A stretch of 34,856 nucleotides of DNA from an uncultured Clostridia bacterium (GTDB taxonomy: Bacteria; Bacillota; Clostridia; Christensenellales; UBA1242), in contig CALWEY010000039.1 in NCBI GenBank assembly GCA_944377435.1, positions 1-34,856 on the forward strand, read 5' to 3'. The notes below the pieces were generated by a model. It saw only the letters and a list, made by a program, of their open reading frames with translations. It did not search any database and was not told the origin of the DNA. The translations under genes and the position numbers were made by a program. Positions 25,162 through 34,244 of this stretch are shown one piece after another (the stretch's first letter is position 1; each line of letters begins with the position of its first letter).

Positions 25162-26043
25162 TTAATTTAATTTTTCCGACACAAAAACACCATTTTTTAC
25201 AATTATTGATTTATTAAATTTTTTATTTTTTATTTCATTTACACATTTTTCGGCAAATTTTTTTGCGTAATTTTTTTCGAGTTTTGTTGGTCTTCCTCCT
25301 CTTTGGAGATATCCAACAATACAAGTTTTTACATCTAAATTTAATTTATTTGCTATTTCTTCTTTTAAATATTTAATATCAATTAGATTTTCTCTTAAAA
25401 TAACAATCGGCGCATCTTTTGTCTTTTTTGCTTTTCTTAATGCTTCGATGCAACTTTCTACACTGCAATTATTTGAAACATACATATAATCAGCATCAAT
25501 CATGTTCCCAACAGTAATTGCTATTGCAGGACATTTTCTGCCCATTGCTTCATAAATACAAGTTCTATTAAATGATTTCATTGTGTCATTTACTTGCTTA
25601 ATAAAATTTGCACAGTTGTTGCAAGCAGTATCAAATCCTATGCAATATTCACTGTTTAAAACATCATTGTCTATTGTGCAAGGAATAAATATTATGTTGA
25701 CATTTTGCTTTAAAAGTTCTTTTGCTCCTTTGAGCGAACCGTTGCCACCCATAACAATTAAAACATCTATTTTATTTAATATTAAATTTTCAATGGCTTT
25801 TTCTTGTCCTTCTAGAGTTTCAAATTCTGGACACCTTGATGTTTTTATCATTATGCCACCGTCTTGACTATGCTTTTTTATATAGCTTATGTCAAAATTT
25901 AAAACATCGTTATATATTAGTCCATAGTATCCACGATTAAACAAAAAAATATTATTGCGTTTATATAATTTTTTATAAATATTATACAAACAATAATTCA
26001 TTCCTGCGCCGTCACCACCACTTGCCAAAATGCCTATGTTCAT
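25162..26043 (-). CDS. Divergent 6-phosphofructokinase family protein
   Basis: The 293-residue product aligns along its length with PfkA: GILASGGDGAGMN (4-16), TSRCPEFETLEGQ (68-80), TIDND (123-127, catalytic Asp125), MGRK (167-170) and LQRGG (246-250). Several usual active-site residues differ. The Mg/ATP aspartate of GGDGS is Asn101 (GGNGS); the substrate-binding PE pair is Ser190-Asn191; the Arg and His equivalent to E. coli R243 and H249 are Lys239 and Tyr245. The protein is also about 25 residues shorter than usual. It sits eight bases after dnaE, the classic clostridial dnaE-pfkA order, but pyruvate kinase does not follow. It may be a weak, altered-specificity or regulatory phosphofructokinase, so I leave the gene symbol blank. 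Confidence 0.82.
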   Translation of the reverse strand: MNIGILASGGDGAGMNYCLYNIYKKLYKRNNIFLFNRGYYGLIYNDVLNFDISYIKKHSQDGGIMIKTSRCPEFETLEGQEKAIENLILNKIDVLIVMGGNGSLKGAKELLKQNVNIIFIPCTIDNDVLNSEYCIGFDTACNNCANFIKQVNDTMKSFNRTCIYEAMGRKCPAIAITVGNMIDADYMYVSNNCSVESCIEALRKAKKTKDAPIVILRENLIDIKYLKEEIANKLNLDVKTCIVGYLQRGGRPTKLEKNYAKKFAEKCVNEIKNKKFNKSIIVKNGVFVSEKLN

Positions 26044-26051
26044 ACTTTCTC

Positions 26052-29000
26052 CTATTTTAATAATACATTTTCTTCACCTAAAAGTCCAATGAGTTCGTTT
26101 AATAAATGATTATTCCCATTTACTTTTTTTGCTAGTTTATACGCTTTGTTATCACTTGTACATCTAGCACAAACAGGATATTCGCCCTTATATAAAGACA
26201 AAATTAAATTTACCTTGTCGTTTATTTTTGTATTTTTTACATCGTACTTTAAATATAAAGTTTTATTAGGTGTTTCTTCTTTTTCTTCTTCTTGCATAAT
26301 GGAAATTTTTTCTGCCATTATTATAGGTTCTCTTCCAACCCTATATGAAAACTTACCATTTATCATTATTATGTTATCTTCTTGTAATATGTTCTTAAAC
26401 TTGTCATAAACATTAGGAGTTATCATACAACTAAAAGTTCCATATAAATCTTCAACATCAATAATTGCCATGCTCTTGTTTGATGATTTTGATATGATTC
26501 TTTTAAAGTTTGTTATAATTCCACCACAAGTAACTCGCATTCCATCTGTTAAACCTTCATATACAACATCTTCAGTAACTTCTTCGTCGCCGTCCTCATC
26601 AATAGTTTCTTCAGTGTCTTTAACAATCATATCTGCTCTAAAATTAAAATCGTTCCATCTTTTTGCAAAGTTTTGCAGAGGATGACCAGACATATACACA
26701 CCGGTTATGTCCTTTTCAAATTTTAATTTTGTTTGCTTGTTATATTCTTTTATTTTTGGAAGTTCAATTTTGTCTATATCTTCCACTTCGTTTTTGAAAT
26801 TATCAAAAAGTGAAAACTGTCCAGACGCTTTATTTTTTATATCTCTACTAACTTTTTCAATAGCCTGTTCGTATACTGCCATAAGTTGAGACCTATAAAC
26901 ATTAAAGCAATCAAAAGCACCACTTAAAATTAAACTCTCTAAACTTTTTTTGTTTACAACACCAGTATCGTACAACCTTGATATAAAATCAAATATGTCT
27001 TTAAAGTCGCCATTTTTCTCTCGTTCTTTTATCATGACATCAATAGCACCAACACCAACACCTTTAAGGCCACTAAGCCCATATCTTATTTTGCCGTTTT
27101 CAACGCTAAAATATGTTTTACTCTTATTTATTGATGGTGGCAAAACTTCTATATTTTCTCGCCTAGCATATGCAACATATTTTTTAATTTCGTCTGCATT
27201 GGTTATTCTATTGTTTATTATCGCTGTTAAAAATTCAACTTCATAATAGCATTTAAGATATGCTGTTTGATATGTAAGCATAGCGTATGCCGTTGCATGA
27301 GATTTATTAAACGCATAAGAAGCAAAACTTTCCATGTCGGCAAAAACTTTTTCTGCAACTTCTCTTGGTACGCCAAGTTTAACGGCACCAGGAATTGACT
27401 TTAATCCTTTTGGATCTTCCCAACCGTTTATAAACTTATCTCTTTCTAGTGCCATTTTGTCAACTTTCTTTTTGCCCATTATTCTACGAACATTGTCTGC
27501 CTGTCCTAAACTGTAACCACCCATGGTTTGAAAAACTTGCATAACTTGTTCTTGATAAACAATACAACCGTAAGTAACTTTTAATATATCCTTAATACAT
27601 TCGTGTGGATACTCCACTTTATCAGGATTAAATTTATTTCTTACATATGTTGGAATAGAGTCCATTGGTCCCGGACGATACAATGACACTCCCGCTATAA
27701 TATCTTCAAGTCCTGATGGCTTTAATTCTCTCATGAACTTTTGAAACCCACCACTTTCAAGTTGGAATATTGCTTCTGTGTTTCCTGTTCCTATTAAATC
27801 GTAAACATTTTTATCGTCATAACCAAGTTTATCAAAGTCTATATCTATACCAAAATCTTCTTTTACATACTGAACGGCTCTATCTATATCTGTAAGTGTG
27901 TTTAGTCCCAAAAAGTCCATTTTTAGTAGTCCAAGAGATTCAAGGTCAACAGCTTCGTATTGAGTTGTGATATCTTCGCCGTTTCTTGATTGTGGAACAA
28001 ACTCATCAACTGGCTCGGGTGCAATTAAAACTCCGCATGCGTGCATAGATGTGTTTCTTGGAAACCCTTCAAGTTTTATTGCAATATCAATAACTCTTCT
28101 AAGGTCGGCGTCTTGGTCATATATTTCTTTTAATTCGGGTACTATATACTTATCATTTTCAGGTTTTCCTGTTTTACCAAAATAATAGGCAAGAACAGGT
28201 GGTTTTTTTATTCCTTCTGGAAGTCTTGACGGAATAAGTTTTGTGATTTTATCGGTTTCGGAGTAAGGTATTCTTAAAACTCTTCCAACATCTTTAATGG
28301 CATTTTTTGCCTGCATTTTTCCAAAAGTTATTATGTTTGTAACATTCTCTGGATTGTACTTTCTTCTAGCATAATCAACAACTTCGCCTCTTCTTTCTTT
28401 GTCAAAATCTATATCAAAGTCGGGCATTGATACTCTTTCTTTGTTTATAAATCTTTCAAAAAATAGTGCGTATTTAAGGGGATCAACCTTTGTTATGCCC
28501 ATTAGATATGCAACAATACTTCCAGCACCGCTACCTCTTCCCGGTCCAACAGATATTCCATTGTTTTTTGCCCAATTTATATAATCCCAAACTACCAAGA
28601 AATATTCAACAAAGCCCTGTTCTTTAATTACAGACAATTCGTATTCTATTCTATCCAGAACTTCCTTGCCAGCATTTGGATATTTTTCATCTAAATGCGC
28701 ATAGGTTAGTTTTTTCATATATTCAAAAGGTTCAAGTCCATCGGGTGGCGTATATTTTGGAATAAAGTTTTCTGTTGCTGGCAAAACATATTTTTCTTCA
28801 AGTCCCATTTCGCCATGAACTTTTCTTCTTATTATAACATCACATTTATCTGCAATTTCAAGCGTAGTTTTTAAGGCATCTTCATACCCAACAAAAGCCT
28901 CTTGCATCTCTTCGTATGTTTTATAGTAAAATTCGTTTGTTGAAAATTTTAATCTGTCGGGATCATCAAGCGTTTTACCCATTTGAACACACATCAAAAC

Positions 29001-29648
29001 ATCTTGAATTTCTGCGTCTTCTTTCTTTATGTAATGACAGTCGTTTGTTGCAACTAGTTTTATGCCTGTTTCTTTGCTTATTTTATCTAGTCCTAATAAA
29101 ACTTCTTTTTCTTCTAATATTTCATGATTTTGAATTTCTAAATAAAAGTCTCCATCTGCAAACATAGATTTTAATTTTAAAGCGAAATCTTTTGCATCTT
29201 CCATTCTATGTGAAAGTATAAGTTTTGGAAGGTGTCCAGCCAAGCATCCACTTAAACACATAAGACCTTTTGAGTGCTTGCTTAACATTTTATAGTCAAT
29301 TCTTGGTTTGTAATAATAACCGTCTATAAACGCAACTGAGTTTAACTTTAAAAGATTTTTATATCCATCGTTATCTTTTGCAAGTAAAATTAAATGGCCA
29401 ATATCTTGCTTGCCCTGTTTTACACTCATATCTTCACACATATAAAACTCACAACCAAGAATTGGTTTTATTCCTGCACCTAAACATGCTGTATAAAACT
29501 GCAATGCTCCATACATATTTCCATGGTCTGTTATTGCAACAGCTTTCCAACCTCGGTTTTTTGTTTCTTTTACAAGTTCGGTTATTTTAGCCGCACCGTC
29601 AAGTAAACTAAACTCCGTGTGATTGTGTAAATGAACAAATTGTTCCAT
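26052..29648 (-). CDS. dnaE: DNA polymerase III subunit alpha (DnaE)
   Basis: This is a replicative DNA polymerase subunit of family C. The 1198-residue product begins with a PHP domain (HLHNHTEFSLLDG, 7-19; AITDHGNMYG, 38-47). The palm follows with GPGRGSGAGS (368-377) and the catalytic aspartates in PDFDIDFD (Asp410, Asp412, Asp414). Helix-hairpin-helix sequence GLSGLKGVGVGAID lies further on, then an OB-fold segment (about 1055-1120, GGIITNFKRIISKSSNKSMA). The layout is DnaE, not PolC: no exonuclease insertion interrupts the PHP domain. AAAGGAG precedes the ATG. It lies three bases after the whiA stop and is followed by the phosphofructokinase-like gene. Confidence 0.97.
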   Translation of the reverse strand: MEQFVHLHNHTEFSLLDGAAKITELVKETKNRGWKAVAITDHGNMYGALQFYTACLGAGIKPILGCEFYMCEDMSVKQGKQDIGHLILLAKDNDGYKNLLKLNSVAFIDGYYYKPRIDYKMLSKHSKGLMCLSGCLAGHLPKLILSHRMEDAKDFALKLKSMFADGDFYLEIQNHEILEEKEVLLGLDKISKETGIKLVATNDCHYIKKEDAEIQDVLMCVQMGKTLDDPDRLKFSTNEFYYKTYEEMQEAFVGYEDALKTTLEIADKCDVIIRRKVHGEMGLEEKYVLPATENFIPKYTPPDGLEPFEYMKKLTYAHLDEKYPNAGKEVLDRIEYELSVIKEQGFVEYFLVVWDYINWAKNNGISVGPGRGSGAGSIVAYLMGITKVDPLKYALFFERFINKERVSMPDFDIDFDKERRGEVVDYARRKYNPENVTNIITFGKMQAKNAIKDVGRVLRIPYSETDKITKLIPSRLPEGIKKPPVLAYYFGKTGKPENDKYIVPELKEIYDQDADLRRVIDIAIKLEGFPRNTSMHACGVLIAPEPVDEFVPQSRNGEDITTQYEAVDLESLGLLKMDFLGLNTLTDIDRAVQYVKEDFGIDIDFDKLGYDDKNVYDLIGTGNTEAIFQLESGGFQKFMRELKPSGLEDIIAGVSLYRPGPMDSIPTYVRNKFNPDKVEYPHECIKDILKVTYGCIVYQEQVMQVFQTMGGYSLGQADNVRRIMGKKKVDKMALERDKFINGWEDPKGLKSIPGAVKLGVPREVAEKVFADMESFASYAFNKSHATAYAMLTYQTAYLKCYYEVEFLTAIINNRITNADEIKKYVAYARRENIEVLPPSINKSKTYFSVENGKIRYGLSGLKGVGVGAIDVMIKEREKNGDFKDIFDFISRLYDTGVVNKKSLESLILSGAFDCFNVYRSQLMAVYEQAIEKVSRDIKNKASGQFSLFDNFKNEVEDIDKIELPKIKEYNKQTKLKFEKDITGVYMSGHPLQNFAKRWNDFNFRADMIVKDTEETIDEDGDEEVTEDVVYEGLTDGMRVTCGGIITNFKRIISKSSNKSMAIIDVEDLYGTFSCMITPNVYDKFKNILQEDNIIMINGKFSYRVGREPIIMAEKISIMQEEEKEETPNKTLYLKYDVKNTKINDKVNLILSLYKGEYPVCARCTSDNKAYKLAKKVNGNNHLLNELIGLLGEENVLLK

Positions 29649-29651
29649 TTT

Positions 29652-30608
29652 TTACTCCTTTATTTTGTCTGCTATTTTTATAAGTTTGTTAAGCCTGTAA
29701 TTTAGCCCACTTTTTGTAATAGGAAATGTTGCAAGCTTAACTAGTTCATCTAAACTTTCTTCGGGATTTGCCATTCTTAAAAGTGCAACATTTTGTAAAT
29801 CTTGTGGAAGTTCTTCTAATCCAATTTTTGTAACTATTAAAGAAATTGCATCGTTTTGTTTTAAACTTGCATTTACTGTTTTGTTTATGTTGGCACTTAT
29901 ACAATTTGTTTGTCTATTTACCTTGTTTCTAACTTCTCTTACTGCCATTTCGTTTTGTAGTGCTAAAACTGCATTATATGCTCCAACTAGTGCAAGCACA
30001 TTACTCACTTCATTTGCGTCTTTTACATATAAAATATACATTTTTTTTCTACTAATAAGTTTTGCATTTATTTCAAACTGCAAAAGTATTTGTTTTAGTC
30101 CATCTAAAAAATCATGATTTTTTGATGCAAATTCCAAGTGATAACCCGTAGACATTCTATTTTGAGTGTTGATTTTTATACTGCTTGTACCACAACCAAC
30201 AAAAACACCTGCAACAAAACTTTTTAAACAATGTTCTTCTTTAATCATGTATTTATCTACATCAAAACACCTTACTAAATTTCCGTTTTCTATTTTTGCA
30301 CAACCTGTATCTAGCAAGAGTTTATATGCTAATGTCGGTTCAAAGTTAATAAAAAAATAATCTTCTTTTTTTATTTGATACTTTTTGCAAACTTCTGCCT
30401 TAACTTCCATACCATAAAGCTTTTTTATAATTGCATTTAAATAGTCAATAAGTTCCGCTAGGTCGGTAGTTAAACTCATTTTAATTTTTCCATCTAGATT
30501 TATATTAGCTGATGAACTAAAAATGCCACTTAAAAAAGCAAGACCACAACAGTCTTGTGTTATCGGCTTACTTAAAATTTCGCTTTTTATATCTTTGGAA
30601 AAACTCAA
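29652..30608 (-). CDS. whiA: DNA-binding protein WhiA
   Basis: WhiA is a conserved regulator of Gram-positive bacteria, linked to sporulation and to cell division and chromosome segregation. The 318-residue product has the expected architecture: an N-terminal segment (MSFSKDIKSEI, DCCGLAFLSGIFSSSANI), a homing-endonuclease-like core (FVAGVFVGCGTSSIKIN, YHLEFASKNHDFLDGL, AKLISRKKMYILYVKD), then a C-terminal helix-turn-helix with RVLR-like NVALLRMANPEESLDEL and TKSGLNYRLNKL. The start codon is TTG, behind AAAAGGA; no in-frame ATG fits better. Its neighbours are the PHP phosphatase upstream and dnaE three bases downstream. The rapZ and yvcK genes that usually precede whiA are missing. Confidence 0.95.
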   Translation of the reverse strand: MSFSKDIKSEILSKPITQDCCGLAFLSGIFSSSANINLDGKIKMSLTTDLAELIDYLNAIIKKLYGMEVKAEVCKKYQIKKEDYFFINFEPTLAYKLLLDTGCAKIENGNLVRCFDVDKYMIKEEHCLKSFVAGVFVGCGTSSIKINTQNRMSTGYHLEFASKNHDFLDGLKQILLQFEINAKLISRKKMYILYVKDANEVSNVLALVGAYNAVLALQNEMAVREVRNKVNRQTNCISANINKTVNASLKQNDAISLIVTKIGLEELPQDLQNVALLRMANPEESLDELVKLATFPITKSGLNYRLNKLIKIADKIKE

Positions 30609-30620
30609 TTTAAAATCCTT

Positions 30621-31388
30621 TTAATTTTGTTTGTAATTTTTAAAATAAATTTTTTTGCCCATGTTGGCAATTTGGTCATAGGATACAGAATTTTTAATGA
30701 CAAAGTTTATTGGTTTTCTTATTTCTCCCACTCTTTTTGCACTATGTGCATCAGAAGAGATTATAAGTTTTGGTTTTATATTTTTGATTGCTTCAATGTC
30801 ATCTCTTTTATAAGCTATTCTTTTCCCATTTACTTCAAGCATGGTGTTTGTTTTTTTTGCATGAGTTGCCACTTTATCAAAGTACATTGGCATATTAACT
30901 CCTGGGTGAGAAATGATGTCAATAGGATACTTGTCCATTGCCTTTAATATTGCAAGTGTATTTCTCTCATAGTCTTTTTTTCTCTTAAATCCAAGTATGT
31001 TTGGCAAAAAAAACTTAAAAAATTCTTTACAAGACTTTGCTTTTGCAAAACTATGAAACCCAACAATTATTAAATCTAATTGTTTTATATCTTCTTCTGT
31101 TAAATCTACATCACCCTCACTTGAAATTATATTGGCTTCTATCCCTAAAAGTATGTTTATTCCTGTTTTCTTTTTTGCTTCTTCAATTTCTTGACGCATT
31201 TTTGCTAAATTCTTTCTTTGCAAGCCATATAATTTATGCGAAAAACCATGCTCCGTTATTGCAATTTCGTTTAGACCTTTTTGTTTAGCGTACATTGCGT
31301 TTTCCAATATTGTTCCAGTTGCATGCTTTTTGTTATGCTTGCCACTTGAATATATTGTGTGTGTGTGATAATCTCCGTAAATTACCAT
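30621..31388 (-). CDS. PHP-domain phosphatase, YcdX/histidinol-phosphatase-like
   Basis: The 255-residue product contains the full set of PHP metal-ligand motifs: YHTHT (7-11), ITEHGF (44-49), GIEAN (82-86), GFHSF (110-114), ISHPGVN (about 160-166) and SSDAHSA (near 213-219). This is the compact YcdX-like form, and members are often annotated as histidinol phosphatase or generic PHP hydrolases. In clostridia a PHP gene of this kind recurs between murB and the rapZ-yvcK-whiA group, so a cell-envelope or nucleotide-related role is as likely as histidine synthesis. The ATG shares one base with the murB stop (TAATG) and uses GGAG inside murB. whiA follows 12 bases downstream. Substrate unknown. 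Confidence 0.87.
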   Translation of the reverse strand: MVIYGDYHTHTIYSSGKHNKKHATGTILENAMYAKQKGLNEIAITEHGFSHKLYGLQRKNLAKMRQEIEEAKKKTGINILLGIEANIISSEGDVDLTEEDIKQLDLIIVGFHSFAKAKSCKEFFKFFLPNILGFKRKKDYERNTLAILKAMDKYPIDIISHPGVNMPMYFDKVATHAKKTNTMLEVNGKRIAYKRDDIEAIKNIKPKLIISSDAHSAKRVGEIRKPINFVIKNSVSYDQIANMGKKIYFKNYKQN

Positions 31389-32269
31389 TATTCATCTCCT
31401 ATAAACAAAACTTCTTCTTCTAAGACAATATTTGTTTTTTCTTTAACTTTATCTTTAATAATTTTTATTAAATTTTGTATATCTTTTGCTTTTGCATTGC
31501 CCAAATTTACAATAAAATTTGCGTGAAGTTTTGAAATTTGTGCTCCATTAAATATAACACCTTTAAGCCCTAGATTGTCAATTATTTTGCCAGCACTTAT
31601 ATCTTTTACTTTTTTAAATATACTACCACTGTTATACATTTCTAATGGTTGAGATAAGCGCCTTTTATTTAAATAATTAATTTGCTTTTCTTTAATAATT
31701 TCTTTGTCTTCTTTTTTTAATTTTATCCAAACTTTTAAAACTATGTATTTATTTTGCTTGATTATACTATCGCGGTAACTCATTTTAAGTTCGTTATTGT
31801 ATAAAACTTTTATCTTTTTACCGTCAAAAATTTTTGCTTTTAAAACAATATCTTGCATTTGACCGCCATACGCTCCAGCATTCATACAAACAGCACCACC
31901 AACACTTCCAGGAATACCATAACTCCATTCCATGCCACCAAGTCCGTTTTGTTGTGCAATTTTATTTAAGACAAATAAATTAGATCCGCCGTCGGCAATA
32001 ATTATATTATCTTTAATTTTAATTTCGTTAATTTTTTTTGTACATATAATAACGCCATCAAACCCTTTATCTCTAAATATTACATTGCTACCATTGCCAA
32101 GCACAAAATAATTGAGTTTAGTTTTTTCACAATTCTTAACTACATCAATAAGTTGATCATTTGATGATGGCTCTATATAAAATTTAGCATTTCCTCCAAC
32201 TCTCATTGTACAATGATAACTTAAATTTTCGTTTTGCAAAAAGTTATATTTACTTAAAAATTCTAACAT
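31388..32269 (-). CDS. murB: UDP-N-acetylenolpyruvoylglucosamine reductase (MurB)
   Basis: MurB makes UDP-N-acetylmuramate for peptidoglycan using FAD and NADPH. The 293-residue product has the FAD-binding motifs RVGGNA (23-28), LGNGSNVIF (57-65) and GIPGSVGGAVCMNAGAYGG (118-136), a substrate region with SYRDS (about 164-168), and YNSGSIFKK with the proton-donor serine. The invariant glutamate lies in the last residues (EEEVLFIG). The absence of the type I loop fits a type II enzyme, usual for Gram-positives. It confirms that the organism makes a cell wall. There is no ribosome binding site: a TATATT -10 element ends six bases before the ATG, implying a leaderless message. It heads a five-gene operon to 25162. 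Confidence 0.95.
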   Translation of the reverse strand: MLEFLSKYNFLQNENLSYHCTMRVGGNAKFYIEPSSNDQLIDVVKNCEKTKLNYFVLGNGSNVIFRDKGFDGVIICTKKINEIKIKDNIIIADGGSNLFVLNKIAQQNGLGGMEWSYGIPGSVGGAVCMNAGAYGGQMQDIVLKAKIFDGKKIKVLYNNELKMSYRDSIIKQNKYIVLKVWIKLKKEDKEIIKEKQINYLNKRRLSQPLEMYNSGSIFKKVKDISAGKIIDNLGLKGVIFNGAQISKLHANFIVNLGNAKAKDIQNLIKIIKDKVKEKTNIVLEEEVLFIGDE

Positions 32270-32275
32270 ATAAGT

Positions 32276-32304
32276 AATATATGTATTGTTCTAATCATTG
32301 TTGA
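32276..32304 (-). promoter_or_regulatory. Probable promoter of the murB operon, leaderless
   Basis: Minus-strand TCAACA (32304-32299), 17 bases, TATATT (32281-32276). The -35 is weak (four of six). Six bases separate the -10 from the murB ATG. Confidence 0.45.
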
Positions 32305-32328
32305 AAAAATAGCCACTATGGGCTATTT
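32302..32328 (-). terminator. Terminator after the first Spo0A-like regulator gene
   Basis: The stem AAATAGCC / GGCTATTT (32307-32314 and 32321-32328), with a 6-base loop, abuts the stop codon and is followed on the minus strand by a U-run. Confidence 0.8.
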
Positions 32329-32966
32329 TATTCAAAAACATAACTATAAAGTGAATCTATCATCACTCTGACTTTTTTAGTTTCATAAACTTTATTTGTC
32401 TTTTGTTCTAATTTAAAAATAAAATCTTTTAAAGTTGGCCTTAACGAATCATATATGTGTTTGCATGCGACTTCTTTACTTGCCCCAACAGTTTCTATAA
32501 TTTCCCTATTTACATGCCTTTCATCACGGTTTTTCATGTCACAAAGTATATATTTTATAAACCTAGCCTTCCATGAATTCATCACAATACCCAATTCGCA
32601 AAGTTTTTTGTTTACTTGCTCTTCATAATTTATTGGCGCTTTTTTGTTTATTACATGTTCAAAAATTTTACTTTGAAAAAATTTATCTATGTTTTCAAAT
32701 TCTTTAACATTTTTATTATTAAACACGCTATCATTTTGTAAAAAATAAACTTTATTTAAAATGGCATCGCTCACATAATCTTGCAAATTATCATAATAAT
32801 TTAAAGATCTATCAATAAGTACAGCATTTGTTCCTTCATTAAATTTTTCAAGCATTTCAAATATATATTTACATGCTGATACACAAATATTATAACTTTT
32901 GCCAATATCTTTGATCTGACAAGCAAGCATTAAATTATCTGACAATAAAACACACTCTTTTTTCAT
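32328..32966 (-). CDS. Spo0A_C-like regulator with an atypical receiver domain (1)
   Basis: The 212-residue product has an N-terminal part (about 1-85) laid out like a response-regulator receiver: a beta-strand start (CVLLSDN), then AVLIDRS with Asp52 where the phosphorylated Asp would be. The acidic pair and the conserved lysine are not evident. The C-terminal part (about 115-212) resembles the Spo0A DNA-binding domain, opening with CELGI and followed by a helical array (KARFIKYILCDM, REIIETVGASKEVACKHIYDSL). The ATG at 32966 overlaps the upstream stop as ATGA, so translation is coupled to the membrane protein gene; a TTG two codons earlier is less likely. It is too divergent to be called Spo0A itself. 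Confidence 0.6.
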   Translation of the reverse strand: MKKECVLLSDNLMLACQIKDIGKSYNICVSACKYIFEMLEKFNEGTNAVLIDRSLNYYDNLQDYVSDAILNKVYFLQNDSVFNNKNVKEFENIDKFFQSKIFEHVINKKAPINYEEQVNKKLCELGIVMNSWKARFIKYILCDMKNRDERHVNREIIETVGASKEVACKHIYDSLRPTLKDFIFKLEQKTNKVYETKKVRVMIDSLYSYVFE

Positions 32967-34036
32967 AAACAATAATCATCATTACTTGAATATGTATAAT
33001 GAGCACCTTGATTGTTTGCGTTAACATATTCGTTTGCCGTTGTGTTCTCTACATTAAAAGTAAGTGGAACATTTGCTTCTTCCATGTCTTTTGCAACATT
33101 TATCTCATCACCTGACAAGACTTTGAAATATTTTTCATACAAAATTCTATCTTCTGGATTTTCAACTCTTTTTGTATAATTTGTTTTTTCTATTGAGCTT
33201 TCTTCGTTGATTACCGCCGTTACCATACTATTAGCATATTTTATTTCATCATCTTTTGTCAATTTATAAGTAGCATAAATATTGAATACTGCATTATTAT
33301 CAGAAGTTTTTCCTACCTGCTGAGAAACTACTTTAAAAGTGTATCCTTGTTGTCTATATTCTTCCATTTGACCAACATAAGAATTTGATTTAAGCAAACT
33401 GCTTGCTGAATCATAGTTTGCTATATCATATTTATTAAGTATTCTTGTATACTCAGCTTTATCCTTTACAACATCGCTGAGAGATTCAATTGAAAAATCA
33501 TATTGAGTCGACAATTCATATACTTTCAGCTCACTATCTCTTTCAAAAACAGCATTTGTTAAAAGTTTATTATCATCTATACTAATGTTTACAAGTTTAG
33601 TTAATTTATAATCCGAAGGCAACATAGTTGAAACAAAAGCGTTAACTGATGTATAAGAAACTTCATTTGCTGGAATTGTATATGTTAAAGTTTCCGACCA
33701 ATTAGATGGATCATACTCTCCTGTTGAATCTAATGCTTGAATTTTGAATTCTGATGTTTGTGCTAATGGAACATAGTATATTTGATTATCGGTAACAACT
33801 TCTTGTTCACCATTTATTGAAACATTGTATGAATCAGCATGTTCAACTTCATTCCATGAAAGTATGCAATCATTTTGATCATATTTAATATCAACTACTT
33901 GACTGAGTTGTGGGGTTTCTGTTGTACTACCAAAAAAGTTTCCTTTTACAACACCCACCGTAACAGCCGCTGCCGCTGCAAGTGTACCAATTACTCCCAA
34001 CGATATAAGAATTTTTTTACTTTTTTTTATTGCCAT
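32963..34036 (-). CDS. Membrane-anchored protein with a fibronectin type III-like domain
   Basis: The 357-residue product has a basic N terminus (MAIKKSKK) and an Ala/Val-rich membrane helix or signal anchor (about 9-30). A fibronectin type III-like domain follows (about 42-121; ILSWNEVEHADSYNVSING and FKIQALDSTGEYDPSNWS are typical of the fold). The remaining 235 residues are mixed alpha/beta with many Asp, Asn and Tyr (ATYKLTKDDEIKYANSMV) and match no family I know. It should sit outside the membrane. GAGGTG precedes the ATG, and a TTGCAA-17-TATAAT promoter with extended -10 lies upstream. The downstream Spo0A-like regulator starts within its stop codon, so the two form a unit. No sortase motif is present. 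Confidence 0.75.
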   Translation of the reverse strand: MAIKKSKKILISLGVIGTLAAAAAVTVGVVKGNFFGSTTETPQLSQVVDIKYDQNDCILSWNEVEHADSYNVSINGEQEVVTDNQIYYVPLAQTSEFKIQALDSTGEYDPSNWSETLTYTIPANEVSYTSVNAFVSTMLPSDYKLTKLVNISIDDNKLLTNAVFERDSELKVYELSTQYDFSIESLSDVVKDKAEYTRILNKYDIANYDSASSLLKSNSYVGQMEEYRQQGYTFKVVSQQVGKTSDNNAVFNIYATYKLTKDDEIKYANSMVTAVINEESSIEKTNYTKRVENPEDRILYEKYFKVLSGDEINVAKDMEEANVPLTFNVENTTANEYVNANNQGAHYTYSSNDDYCL

Positions 34037-34052
34037 TTTTCACCTCGCTATG

Positions 34053-34081
34053 ATTATATCACACCACTAAACCTTTTGCAA
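34053..34081 (-). promoter_or_regulatory. Promoter of the FN3 membrane protein/regulator operon
   Basis: Minus-strand TTGCAA (34081-34076), 17 bases, TATAAT (34058-34053), with TG one base before the -10. Confidence 0.75.
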
Positions 34082-34161
34082 TACTTAAATTTTTACAAAA
34101 AAATTTTTAAAAAGCTTATCAAAAATGCGACTTTTGTAAAATAGTTGTTTTATTTTAAATA

Positions 34162-34175
34162 TTTTGTACAAATAT
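34162..34175. repeat. TTTGTACAAA-centred element, inverted copy at 34306-34319
   Basis: The minus strand here reads ATATTTGTACAAAA; the same 14 bases occur on the plus strand at 34306-34319, early in the second Spo0A-like gene. Each copy contains the palindrome TTTGTACAAA. The first copy lies between the divergent promoters, about 20 bases before the rightward -35. It could be an operator. Confidence 0.4.
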
Positions 34176-34186
34176 CACATTTTTTG

Positions 34187-34215
34187 TTGACGCATATGCT
34201 TTAAAATGCTACAAT
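34187..34215 (+). promoter_or_regulatory. Promoter of the second Spo0A-like regulator
   Basis: TTGACG (34187-34192), 17 bases, TACAAT (34210-34215), followed by AAGG and AAAAAGG stretches before the ATG at 34245. Confidence 0.75.
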
Positions 34216-34244
34216 GTTGATATACAAAAGGAAAAAAGGCAAAT

